DNA from: an uncultured bacterium
GTDB taxonomy: Bacteria > Planctomycetota > UBA1135 > GCA-002686595
NCBI GenBank assembly: GCA_938075305.1
Contig: CALJGV010000004.1
Coordinates: 1-64,000 of the forward strand
DNA length: 64,000 nt
Direction of reading: 5' to 3'
Shown here one piece after another: positions 16,102 to 24,148 of the stretch. Made by a program: the position numbers and the translations under genes. Below the pieces are notes generated by a model. It saw only the letters and a program-made list of their open reading frames with translations. It was not told the origin of the DNA and searched no databases. Each line of letters opens with the position of its first letter. Positions within the stretch are counted from its first letter, which is position 1.

Positions 16102-17085
16102 ATGGCCCCCGCGACGTCTCCGCCCCCCGCGCTCCCGGTCGTCGCGATGGGCCAGCTGATCCGCATCGCCCTCTTCCCCTCGGCGATCAGCGACCTCCTG
16201 GTGGGCATCGCCCTGGCCCACCTCGTGGAATGGCCCGAGCTGGTGCTCCCCTGGCTCCTGGTGCCCGCGAGCCTCGGGGTGTACCACGGCGCCATGGCCC
16301 TCAACGACTGGGTGGACCGGAAGGACGACGCCCGCACACGGCCCGACCGGCCCATCCCCTCCGGAGCGGTCCCCGCACCGCTGGCGCTCTTCACGAGCGC
16401 CGTGCTCCTCACCGGCGGGCTCCTGTGGGCGGGAGCAGCAGGGGCCCTCGCGGGCCTGTGGATGCTGACGGTGGCCACCCTCGCTGTGCTCTACGACCTC
16501 GTCGGGCGCGGCCCCTGGATCGGCCCCCTGCTCCTCGGTTCTTGCCGTGCCGGGAACCTCGGCGCCGGGTTGATGTCGCCGTGGTTGGTCGGTGCATCCA
16601 CCGAACCACGGCTCGAGCTGCTGTGGTTCGCCGGGCTCTACGGCGCCCACGTGTTCTTCATCTCGCGGCTGGGCCGCCTCGAGGATGACGAGGACGAGGC
16701 CCCCCTCGGGGAGCGGCCGACCCACGCATTGCGCGGCATCGCCGTCACTCGGATGCTCATCCCCTTCGTCGGATACCTGGTCCTCGCGGACCCAGGGACG
16801 GCTCCGCCCCTGGATCTCAGCCTCGGGCTGGTGCTCGCCGCTGGGCTGGCCGCGCGAGGCGCGATGCTCACCTATCGGACCATGGCGTCGGGCGCGCGCA
16901 GTGGGTGGACCCGCTCCACGGTGGGCCAGGCCACCGGTCAGAGCCTCAGGGGGCTGCCCACGTTCACGGGCTCCATGGCTTGCATCGGGCTCATCGTGGG
17001 GCCGGTCTGCGTCTATGCGCTCGCCTTCGCTCTGGTCGGCGCTTGGATCTCGGGAAAGCTCCGCTCGACTTTCCCGCTCACCTGA
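16102..17085 (+). CDS. UbiA-family prenyltransferase (EboC-like)
   Basis: A polytopic membrane enzyme of 327 residues with about eight hydrophobic segments. The first Asp-rich motif is NDWVDRKDDARTRPDRPIPS near residues 67-86, the Mg-prenyl diphosphate site of UbiA enzymes, including the typical RPIPSG end. The segment LLLGSCRAGNLGAGLM resembles the GxxRxxN region of EboC-type members of the eustigmatophyte/cyanobacterial ebo cluster. The acceptor molecule cannot be read from sequence. The gene is the last of the dxr-rseP operon (3-base gap), fitting use of isoprenoid precursors made by that pathway. The stop codon overlaps the end of the convergent nucleotidyltransferase gene by 8 bases. Confidence 0.82.
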   Translation: MAPATSPPPALPVVAMGQLIRIALFPSAISDLLVGIALAHLVEWPELVLPWLLVPASLGVYHGAMALNDWVDRKDDARTRPDRPIPSGAVPAPLALFTSAVLLTGGLLWAGAAGALAGLWMLTVATLAVLYDLVGRGPWIGPLLLGSCRAGNLGAGLMSPWLVGASTEPRLELLWFAGLYGAHVFFISRLGRLEDDEDEAPLGERPTHALRGIAVTRMLIPFVGYLVLADPGTAPPLDLSLGLVLAAGLAARGAMLTYRTMASGARSGWTRSTVGQATGQSLRGLPTFTGSMACIGLIVGPVCVYALAFALVGAWISGKLRSTFPLT

Positions 17086-18469
17086 TCTGTAGCTGCACCC
17101 AGGCCAGCGCTCCGGTCCGATCTGTGAAGGCCCCGCCCAGGCTTGCACGCTGAACTCGATTCAGAAGTCGCCCCAGCTCCGGCCCCCTCGGCACACCCAG
17201 GTCCTGGAGGTCGCCTGCCGTCAACATGACGGGCACCTCGCGAGCGCGCGAATGGAGTTGCTCCAGCGCACCCAGGGAGTTCAGGAGGTCCGCCTCGGCC
17301 GCCTCCCCTCCACGTACGTACACCCCGGCGCGCGCGACCTCGACCGCCGCCGGCCTCGCCGGTCGCCGCCACAGCTGGACCCACCGACCGCAGGCCTCGG
17401 CGCCCTCGGGGGAACCGGTCGCCTGCTGCGCCACCGAAGCCGCAACCAGCGCAGCCGCGGTGCCGCTGATCTCGGCGACCACCCGGCGCTCCTCGCGGCT
17501 GCACCGAAGCTCCACCAAGCGCTCACCCAGCTGATCGGCGGATTCCCCCGTGGGCTCGTCCGTGGGATGGCTCCCCACCTCCGCGACCAGCGGCCCGAAG
17601 AGCGCCGCGAGGGCCATCTCCCAGCTTGGAAGTGGCGGAGCCTCCTCCGCGCCCGCGCGTCGGCTCGCCGAGAGGAATCGCACCTCGAGCCGTCGGAGGA
17701 TCTCGAGTCGCAGGCACACGTCCTCCGTCGACCCCATGGACGGCAACGAACGCTCCGCGTGCCCCCCCTCCACGAGGAGCTCGAGCGCGCGGCTGGGCCG
17801 GCCGCCCGCCACCATCTTCGAGAGTTCCTCCCGCACTCGCTCGGCGCTGACCCCAATCAGTGCCTCGCTCTCGCTCACTGCCGCAGCCAGGAGACCGGGG
17901 GCCGGCTCGAGCTCGAGCGTGGAGGCGAACCTCGCCATGCGCAGGATTCTGAGGCCGTCCTCACGGAAACGCCCGGCGGCGTCCCCGACCGCGCGCAGGA
18001 CGCCGGTCCGCAGGTCCGCCACGCCGCCCGCTGGATCCCGAACCTCGCCGCTGAGCGGGTCCAGGTAGATGGCGTTGCACGTGAAGTCACGCCTACCGGC
18101 GTCCTCCTCGGGCGTCGCGGCGTACTCCACCTCGTCCGGGCGCCTGCGATCGGAGTAGCCGCGTTCGCGGCGGAAGGTCGCGAGTTCCACCTCCTCTCCA
18201 TCCACCACCACCACGATGACTCCGAAGCTCTTTCCAACGGCCACGGTGCGATCGAAGAGTCCCTCGACCACCTCTGGCCGAGCCGCGGAGACCAGATCCA
18301 CGTCCTTGATCTCTCGTCCGAGGAGAAGGTCACGGACCGCCCCGCCGACGATCCACCCCTGGTACCCCGCCGCGGCCAGGGTCCCACAGACACCCGTCGC
18401 CAGGCCCTTCCACGGGGCGGGCAGGCGGGACACGAGGTCTCCGGGTGGCATGAGCGGGTCATCGGTCAT
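17078..18469 (-). CDS. CCA tRNA nucleotidyltransferase / poly(A) polymerase family
   Basis: A class II nucleotidyltransferase of 463 residues. The head domain has GGAVRDLLLGREIKDVDLVS, with GG at 42-43 and catalytic Asp56 and Asp58. The RRDFTCNAIYLDP motif and EDGLRILRMARFAS (the family's EDxxRxxRxxRF segment) follow. The C-terminal half is helical and less conserved. Members either add CCA to tRNA 3-prime ends or add poly(A) tails; sequence alone does not decide, and I see no HD domain. The ATG at 18469 was chosen because a -10-like TACGAT ends 9 bases upstream. The upstream open frame lacks family similarity. Confidence 0.85.
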   Translation of the reverse strand: MTDDPLMPPGDLVSRLPAPWKGLATGVCGTLAAAGYQGWIVGGAVRDLLLGREIKDVDLVSAARPEVVEGLFDRTVAVGKSFGVIVVVVDGEEVELATFRRERGYSDRRRPDEVEYAATPEEDAGRRDFTCNAIYLDPLSGEVRDPAGGVADLRTGVLRAVGDAAGRFREDGLRILRMARFASTLELEPAPGLLAAAVSESEALIGVSAERVREELSKMVAGGRPSRALELLVEGGHAERSLPSMGSTEDVCLRLEILRRLEVRFLSASRRAGAEEAPPLPSWEMALAALFGPLVAEVGSHPTDEPTGESADQLGERLVELRCSREERRVVAEISGTAAALVAASVAQQATGSPEGAEACGRWVQLWRRPARPAAVEVARAGVYVRGGEAAEADLLNSLGALEQLHSRAREVPVMLTAGDLQDLGVPRGPELGRLLNRVQRASLGGAFTDRTGALAWVQLQIR

Positions 18470-18478
18470 GGTCGTTGA

Positions 18479-18484
18479 ATCGTA
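18479..18484 (-). promoter_or_regulatory. Leaderless-type -10 element (TACGAT)
   Basis: On the minus strand TACGAT ends 9 bases before the ATG of the nucleotidyltransferase gene, with no Shine-Dalgarno sequence between. Confidence 0.4.
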
Positions 18485-18617
18485 CGGGCTCGTTACCCAG
18501 ACTTCGTACACCGAGGGCCGGTCCCCGACCCCGCGCGGAGGAATCTTGGAGAGCAGCACCCACTCAAGCGACCCGGCCACCCTGGCCCCCGCTCCCATCG
18601 CCCCCGTCCAGGCGGCG

Positions 18618-19136
18618 ATGCGCGGCGTCCCGGCCGGGATCCTCATCGGAGCCATCGCGCTCCTGGTGGTCCTCGTCTCGCTCCCACGCTTCCACGCCCA
18701 CGCGATGGACGCCAACCGAGCCGACGCCCGCATCACCCTGGATGTCCTGGGCGCCGAGGCCTTCAGCGCCGCGCTCGCCGAGGAGCTGGTCCTCCAGAGT
18801 GGCCCAGGTGCCCTGACTCGCCTTCTCCGGGACACCCCGGCCCTCACCCATCGCTTCCCCGACGCGCGGGTGTCCGAGGACACCGGGCAATTCCTCCACC
18901 ACGGCTACCGCGTGGACACGGGCTTCGTCCTCGACGGCGTCCAGTCGTGGCCTGCTCTTGTGAGCTGGCCCGATCGGTTCACAGACACCGGCGACGCCGC
19001 CTTTGCCCTCACCGCGGACGGCAGGATGTTCGGACACCCGAACCGGGGGCTCTGGTCAGGTGGTCAGAGCGCCTTGCGCAGCGTGGACCTCTCGGACGAG
19101 GGCTGGACCCTCCTCCGGCCGGCCCGGGCTCAGTGA
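18618..19136 (+). CDS. Small membrane-anchored, pseudopilin-like protein
   Basis: A 172-residue protein. A short N-terminus is followed by a hydrophobic helix (GILIGAIALLVVLVSLP) and an amphipathic helix with MDANRADARITLDVLGAEAF. The C-terminal part contains ALTADGRMFGHPN and GLWSGGQSAL. This layout resembles type II secretion or type IV pilin-like proteins, but the canonical prepilin GFTxxE cleavage motif is missing, so the match is weak. The true start is uncertain; an upstream in-frame ATG would overlap the divergent promoter of the nucleotidyltransferase. It is flanked by unrelated genes. Confidence 0.45.
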   Translation: MRGVPAGILIGAIALLVVLVSLPRFHAHAMDANRADARITLDVLGAEAFSAALAEELVLQSGPGALTRLLRDTPALTHRFPDARVSEDTGQFLHHGYRVDTGFVLDGVQSWPALVSWPDRFTDTGDAAFALTADGRMFGHPNRGLWSGGQSALRSVDLSDEGWTLLRPARAQ

Positions 19137-19157
19137 CCCCCGAGCGGGGCACCGCCC

Positions 19158-22100
19158 TCACCGGGGTGCCCTAGCCTCGAGGTGATCGACGAACTCGTTG
19201 AAACCACGGGCTCGCAAGCCGTCGTACAGCGGGCCGAGTGGCCGCTGGGGCACCCCGCGGATCCAACGCCCTCCGGTCAGGCAGGTGGTGTCCGCCGGGT
19301 CGCGACGGCCGGCGAGCAGCGCCGCATCCTCCTGCAGCGCCAGCGGCTCCACCTCGCCAACATGGATGCACGCGAGATCCCCCTCGGCGTCCACCAGGAA
19401 GCACAGGGGCAGGGGCATCTCCTCGAAGGGCGCGAGCGTGCGCCCCAGGACGAGGTCCAGGATGAGGCGCTCGGCGCTCCCGGCGCGGCCCGCGCGGCCC
19501 TGGAGACCCAGATCCACGGAGAGCTGACGGACCGCGTCCGCTTGCCGGACCCCATCCAAGGCCAGCGAGTAGGTGGCAAGCGGCCCATCCCTGAGCCCGA
19601 GCACAGCGCGCTCCGAGCCGGGGACCTCGCTCGACCAGAAGAAGATGGCGAGGCCATTCTCGCCGCACAGCTCGTCCACACGTCGCGGGGGGCCGTCGAA
19701 GGACGGGAGGCGCCAGGCGCCGAGGGGGAACTCGGCGTGCATGGGAACCCTCGGTCGGGGCGGCGGCGCCAGCCCACCTCGAACCACCGGTGCCACGACA
19801 TCCGTCAGCGCTGGGGCCGGCGAACCGTGGCCGTGCCGCCGCCGTGCCTCGCCCGTTCCCCTGACCAATAGCCAGGAGGAGGCGGTCAGAGACGCGCCGC
19901 CGGCCGCCTCGAAGGCCTCGACCACGCCGTCCGGCCAGCGCACGGTCACCTCACTCAGGTCCTCGGAGGACGGTGCGCCGAGCCCGAAGAACGCCTCCGC
20001 GGGCGAGGAGCCAAGGAACCCGTCTCCCGCCACGATCCGCGCGCTCCGCACGACGTCACTGCGCCCCCGGATGCTCACGAGAGAACCGATCCCGTCGGGG
20101 TTCCATCCCTCCTGACTCAGGCGGAAGGCGACCGAGCTCCCACCTGGATCCGAACCCTGGAAGATCCTCAAGATGGGCGCCGTCCGGTTACGGAAGACAA
20201 GGTCCTGGCGTCCGTCATGGTCCAGATCCGCCACCGCCAGGGAGCGCCCGTCGTCCGGGGCCCCGAGCCCACTCGCGAGGGAAACGTCCTCGAACTGGAG
20301 GTCCCCCCGGTTCAGGTACGCGAAGGTCCGCTCCCGCGCGTTCCAGTCCTGCCTGCCGAACTGGGAGAGCTGAGAGATCACGGACCAGGCGCCGAGGTAT
20401 TCATCGAGCCGCGCGGGCTCCGCCTCTGGGCTCAGGGGCGTGGCCCCCACGACTCGGCGCCAGAAGAAGCTCTGCAGGTCCGGGCCCTTACGCCCGCTGA
20501 GAAACCCGTTGGGAACGACCATGTCAGCCAGCCCGTCACGGTTCCAGTCGACGAACCGCGAACCCCAGGCCCAACCTCCGGGCGCCGCCCCCGTCATGTC
20601 CGTGAGGTCCTCGAACCCACCGCCCTCCAGGCCTCGAAAAATTGAGTTGCCGCGGGCGTGTCGGATGAACTCAGCCCGCACCCCCTCTGGGACGCCGGGG
20701 AGGAAGCGGGGGTCGCGGGTCACGCGCCCGCCCGCTGCGGAGAACATGTTGCTGACCACCAGGTCCGGCCGACCGTCCAGGTCCGCGTCCCCGAGACTCA
20801 GCCCCATGCCCGCGGCCTTGTCCGTCAGCGCCCCCGGGCCGGCAGCGCGGAAGCGCCCCTCCGTCGCGAGGTAGAGGTTGTTTCGGCCGAAGTCATTGGC
20901 CACGTACAGGTCGAGGTCTCCATCGCCGTCGAAGTCGTCGAAGACCGAGACCATGCTGAAGCGATCGTTGTCCACATCAAGGCCGACCTCGCCTGTGCCA
21001 TCCTCGAAGGACCGCGGCCTCCTGTTCGCCGCCCCATTCCGCCAGAAGACGTTGGGTGCCCCGTTGACGGCGTCGTGGTAAGGCGTGGGGGCCGCTGGGC
21101 CCTGGCCCTCTGCCTTGAAGTACCGCGTGTCGTAGAGATCCAGATCCCCGTCGAGGTCCACGTCGGCGGCCGAGATCGAGTAGACGCGCGCCTCTCCGGC
21201 CCGGGGGAGGACCGTCCGGCTGGTGAAGACCCCGGCTCCGTCATTCCAAGCGACCACGACGTCCGGACCGACTCCCATGACCACGTCCCGGGCACCGTCA
21301 CCGTCGAGGTCGACGATCAAGACGCCGCCGCTCTCCTCCAGCCAGTCGAGGCCCCGGGCGCTGGCCTCCTCCCGAAAGGTCCCGCCGTGATTCATCCAGA
21401 CCTGATTCGGTTGACCGGGCGCCCGCGCGACCACCATGTCGTCCCAGCCATCCCCATCGAGGTCCGCCACGGCCACACCGTGCATGGCGGTCAGGATCTC
21501 GGACACCGGCTCCAGCGCGTCGGTCCGCCCCGCGGCCTGCAGGGCTCCGAGGCCGAGATTGGCCGCGTCGGCGAGCCCCGCCGTGGAGGCGCCCTCAAGC
21601 ACGGTGTGGGTCACATCCCGAAACGGAGGCGTGAGGTCGACCTCGGTCGCGCGCTCCACCGCCATGGAAGCGATCCGTGCGCGCTTCCCGAGCCGCCAGC
21701 TCACCTCCATGAACACGTCCCGCTGTTCCCTTCGGCTCACGGCGGCACCCTGGGGGTCGGTCCCCACGCGAAGATGGACGCGGGTCCGCCCCACCGGCTC
21801 TCCCCCCCCATCGGCGCCTGGCGCCGTGACCTCGAGCACGGTGGCCGCGACCACCGGATCGCCTCCCGGCGCCGCGACGGTCAGACGACCCTGGAGCCAA
21901 TCGAGGAGCTGCGTCCCGCCGAGCGACAGGGTAGCCCCGTCCGCCCCAGGCACCGTGCCCCCCAGATCCCGTGTCACGACATTGCGCAGGGCCGCGGGGG
22001 CGCCCCCCGTGGCCAGGTGCCGGGCCACCTGAAGGAGCAACCGCTCAGCGGCCTCGGCCAGGAACTCGCCGGGCCACGGCGCGCCCGGGAAGCTCGGATC

Positions 22101-22319
22101 GATGGCGGCAGCGATGGTGTCGAAGTCTGCGCGGCGGGCGGGACCTTGGGCCCGGATGACCTGGGCTGTCGCCGGCACGAGCGCAGACGGGGCCGGGTTC
22201 GCGCCGGCCCCCGCCGCATCGACGACCTCTCCGGCCGGCTCCGCCGGCTTGGGATCATCGGAGCAGGACACCCCCATGCTCAGGAGCGCCAGCGAGAGCG
22301 CGGTTCGGCGGGACAACAT
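19158..22319 (-). CDS. FG-GAP/VCBS and ASPIC-UnbV lipoprotein with dead thioredoxin-like tail
   Basis: A 1053-residue exported lipoprotein (LALLSMGVSC lipobox, Cys near residue 20). An N-terminal unknown domain spans about 40-230. Residues 250-720 hold beta-propeller repeats with calcium-type loops such as ADLDGDGWDD, VDLDGDGARD, VDLDGDLDLYD and ADLDGRPD, the FG-GAP/VCBS pattern. An ASPIC/UnbV module follows near 740-820 (VSIRGRSD, YFGLG-type AFFGLGAPSSEDLSEV, TVRWPDGVVE). Residues about 880-1053 look like a thioredoxin/TlpA fold: FFWSSEVPGSERAVLGL aligns with the FWATWCxxCRxEM active site but has lost both Cys, while PLCFLVDAEGDL keeps the strand after the cis-Pro. Function is unknown; such proteins are secreted and often surface-linked. 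A TAGACT lies 7 bases before the ATG. Confidence 0.82.
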   Translation of the reverse strand: MLSRRTALSLALLSMGVSCSDDPKPAEPAGEVVDAAGAGANPAPSALVPATAQVIRAQGPARRADFDTIAAAIDPSFPGAPWPGEFLAEAAERLLLQVARHLATGGAPAALRNVVTRDLGGTVPGADGATLSLGGTQLLDWLQGRLTVAAPGGDPVVAATVLEVTAPGADGGGEPVGRTRVHLRVGTDPQGAAVSRREQRDVFMEVSWRLGKRARIASMAVERATEVDLTPPFRDVTHTVLEGASTAGLADAANLGLGALQAAGRTDALEPVSEILTAMHGVAVADLDGDGWDDMVVARAPGQPNQVWMNHGGTFREEASARGLDWLEESGGVLIVDLDGDGARDVVMGVGPDVVVAWNDGAGVFTSRTVLPRAGEARVYSISAADVDLDGDLDLYDTRYFKAEGQGPAAPTPYHDAVNGAPNVFWRNGAANRRPRSFEDGTGEVGLDVDNDRFSMVSVFDDFDGDGDLDLYVANDFGRNNLYLATEGRFRAAGPGALTDKAAGMGLSLGDADLDGRPDLVVSNMFSAAGGRVTRDPRFLPGVPEGVRAEFIRHARGNSIFRGLEGGGFEDLTDMTGAAPGGWAWGSRFVDWNRDGLADMVVPNGFLSGRKGPDLQSFFWRRVVGATPLSPEAEPARLDEYLGAWSVISQLSQFGRQDWNARERTFAYLNRGDLQFEDVSLASGLGAPDDGRSLAVADLDHDGRQDLVFRNRTAPILRIFQGSDPGGSSVAFRLSQEGWNPDGIGSLVSIRGRSDVVRSARIVAGDGFLGSSPAEAFFGLGAPSSEDLSEVTVRWPDGVVEAFEAAGGASLTASSWLLVRGTGEARRRHGHGSPAPALTDVVAPVVRGGLAPPPRPRVPMHAEFPLGAWRLPSFDGPPRRVDELCGENGLAIFFWSSEVPGSERAVLGLRDGPLATYSLALDGVRQADAVRQLSVDLGLQGRAGRAGSAERLILDLVLGRTLAPFEEMPLPLCFLVDAEGDLACIHVGEVEPLALQEDAALLAGRRDPADTTCLTGGRWIRGVPQRPLGPLYDGLRARGFNEFVDHLEARAPR

Positions 22320-22326
22320 CCCTCGG

Positions 22327-22332
22327 AGTCTA
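22327..22332 (-). promoter_or_regulatory. Leaderless-type -10 element (TAGACT)
   Basis: TAGACT on the minus strand ends 7 bases before the ATG at 22319. The same hexamer occurs upstream of the 1344-residue protein gene (59825-59830). Confidence 0.4.
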
Positions 22333-22375
22333 GCGCCCCGCTGCCCCGGACCCATCACCTGCCCTGGGTGCTCGG

Positions 22376-24148
22376 TCAGGAGAGGGGGGGACCGAACCAG
22401 ATCCACAGCAGGCAGTGGAGGCCGGTGCGAAGGACGCGGTCCGACTCAGAGCGATAGACCCGCTTCATGGTGGGCAGGAGCAGCTCAGCGTGCCCCATAC
22501 GGACCGCCCGGTCGGCCGCGTAGAGCCGCTCGTAGGGCGACAAGGCGGGGTCTTCGAGCACATCGACCAGCGCCCGAAGGGAGACCTCCTCCAGGTCCTG
22601 CCAGATGAACGAGATGAGATCGAGGCGCTTTGAGGGATCCGTCTCCACCAGGAGGCGGTCTCGGATCGCCGCACGGGACTCGGCCCCGGCATTGAAGGCC
22701 TGGCCCACGCACCAACGGAAACCGCTGACGCCTCGGATCGGGTTCTCCCCCACCAGGTCGCCCGCCCGCAGGAGCAACTCCCCGCTCTCGCGCCCCGGCG
22801 TCGCGCCCATGGCCTGGAGCGTCGAGGTGAGCACCTCCGCACGCCGTGCCCCGCCGAGCTCCGCCTCATAGGTGCTGGCGAGGAGGTTCCGCGCCTGATC
22901 GGCGGCCTCGGGCCAGCCCTCAAGGTGGCCGCGCATCGCGCGCATCCCAAGGCCTCGCTCGGGCACCGTTCCCTTGAGGAGGCTCATCAGGTAGGCGCGG
23001 CCCTCCTCGTCGCGCCGGGCCAACAGGCCCTTGAGCGCCGTCTCGCGCACTATCGACTCCTCGTCCAAAAGGGCCCGCTGAGCCCACTGGGTCACGTCCG
23101 CGCGCTGTTGTTCGCTGCGGCCCAAGGCTGCGTCGTCGGCCTCGAGGATTCGCTCGAGCGTCTGGGACCGCTCCCCGGCGTCCTCCGCCGTGGCGGCCAG
23201 CACGTAGGTGTCGTCCACGAGCCCGGCCCGCTCCAAGGCCACGGCAGCGTGGTGCCGGGGCATCCGCTGCTCGTGGGCGAGCAGGTCCATCAGGCGCTGC
23301 CTCGCGTCTCCGAGCCCCAACCGGGCGGCGGGCGCCAGCAGGTAGGCCTCATGGCGCAAGAGCAGCCCCTCCGTCTCCTCGCTCAAGCGGAGCAGCGACG
23401 CCGCGAGCTCCGGATCCTGGACGTCCGCGACCAGGGGCGCCGCAGCGTCCACCACCGTCGACTCGATGTAGTCCCCCACGCGCTCGGCACGGGCGAGCCA
23501 CTGGGGCAACTGCTCGGTGAAGCGGCCCAGGTCGCAGGCCGCCATTCCCGCGAGAACACGATCCACGTGCACCTGGAGCCGGAAGCCCGGGAGCGCGGCC
23601 GCCAACGGGTCGTAGAGCTCCGGAGAGGGGTGGTTGCAGAGCACCAGCGCCGCATCTCCACGCAGTGATTCAGACGGGTTCCGCAGGCCCTCCAGGGCGA
23701 TGGGGACCCCCCAAGCTTCCTCCGCCAGCGCGCAGACCATCAGCACGTTGCGCGCCACGCCCCCTCGCCACTGATCCTTCGACGCCGATTGGTAGAGCCG
23801 CATCAACGGCTCCTGCGCCTCATCACCAAGCCCCGCCAGCGCGATCTTGGCGCGCCGGAGCGGCTCGAGCTGAGCACCCGAGTCGAGCTTCGACGCGAGC
23901 ACCTCCGCGAGGTTGCTGGTGTCTGCTTCGAACGGAGCGCCGAAGGCGCAGCCCGCGAGCAGCGGGGCGATCCGCTCATCAGCCTCGTACTGCTCGTCGA
24001 GGCTCCATCCGCCCTGCTCGACCGGGCGCTCCGAGCCGCGCCACGCAAAGAAGGCGATGACCCCGAGCAGAACCAGCGCCGCGATCACGCCGGCCCGTCC
24101 GGTCCGGGGGCCGCTCGGCCCGTGGACGCTACTCCGGGGCCGACGCAT
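22376..24148 (-). CDS. Membrane-anchored HEAT-like helical repeat protein
   Basis: A 590-residue protein with a basic N-terminus and one membrane helix (GVIAALVLLGVIAFFAW, about residues 20-36), so the bulk is probably periplasmic. The remainder is alpha-helical with HEAT-like units such as GDAALVLCNHPSPELYDPLA and QDPELAASLLRLSEETEG. No catalytic residues are recognised. The start at 24148 lies inside the end of the TolC gene (20-base overlap), implying translational coupling. The frame further upstream is antisense-like TolC shadow and was excluded. It could be a scaffold for the TolC channel; that is inference from position only. Confidence 0.65.
   Translation of the reverse strand: MRRPRSSVHGPSGPRTGRAGVIAALVLLGVIAFFAWRGSERPVEQGGWSLDEQYEADERIAPLLAGCAFGAPFEADTSNLAEVLASKLDSGAQLEPLRRAKIALAGLGDEAQEPLMRLYQSASKDQWRGGVARNVLMVCALAEEAWGVPIALEGLRNPSESLRGDAALVLCNHPSPELYDPLAAALPGFRLQVHVDRVLAGMAACDLGRFTEQLPQWLARAERVGDYIESTVVDAAAPLVADVQDPELAASLLRLSEETEGLLLRHEAYLLAPAARLGLGDARQRLMDLLAHEQRMPRHHAAVALERAGLVDDTYVLAATAEDAGERSQTLERILEADDAALGRSEQQRADVTQWAQRALLDEESIVRETALKGLLARRDEEGRAYLMSLLKGTVPERGLGMRAMRGHLEGWPEAADQARNLLASTYEAELGGARRAEVLTSTLQAMGATPGRESGELLLRAGDLVGENPIRGVSGFRWCVGQAFNAGAESRAAIRDRLLVETDPSKRLDLISFIWQDLEEVSLRALVDVLEDPALSPYERLYAADRAVRMGHAELLLPTMKRVYRSESDRVLRTGLHCLLWIWFGPPLS

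Noticed and set aside
14368..17148. A 926-codon open frame on the minus strand
   Set aside because: Lies opposite rseP and the prenyltransferase, whose motifs are unambiguous. The composition is Gly/Glu/Arg-rich without domains.
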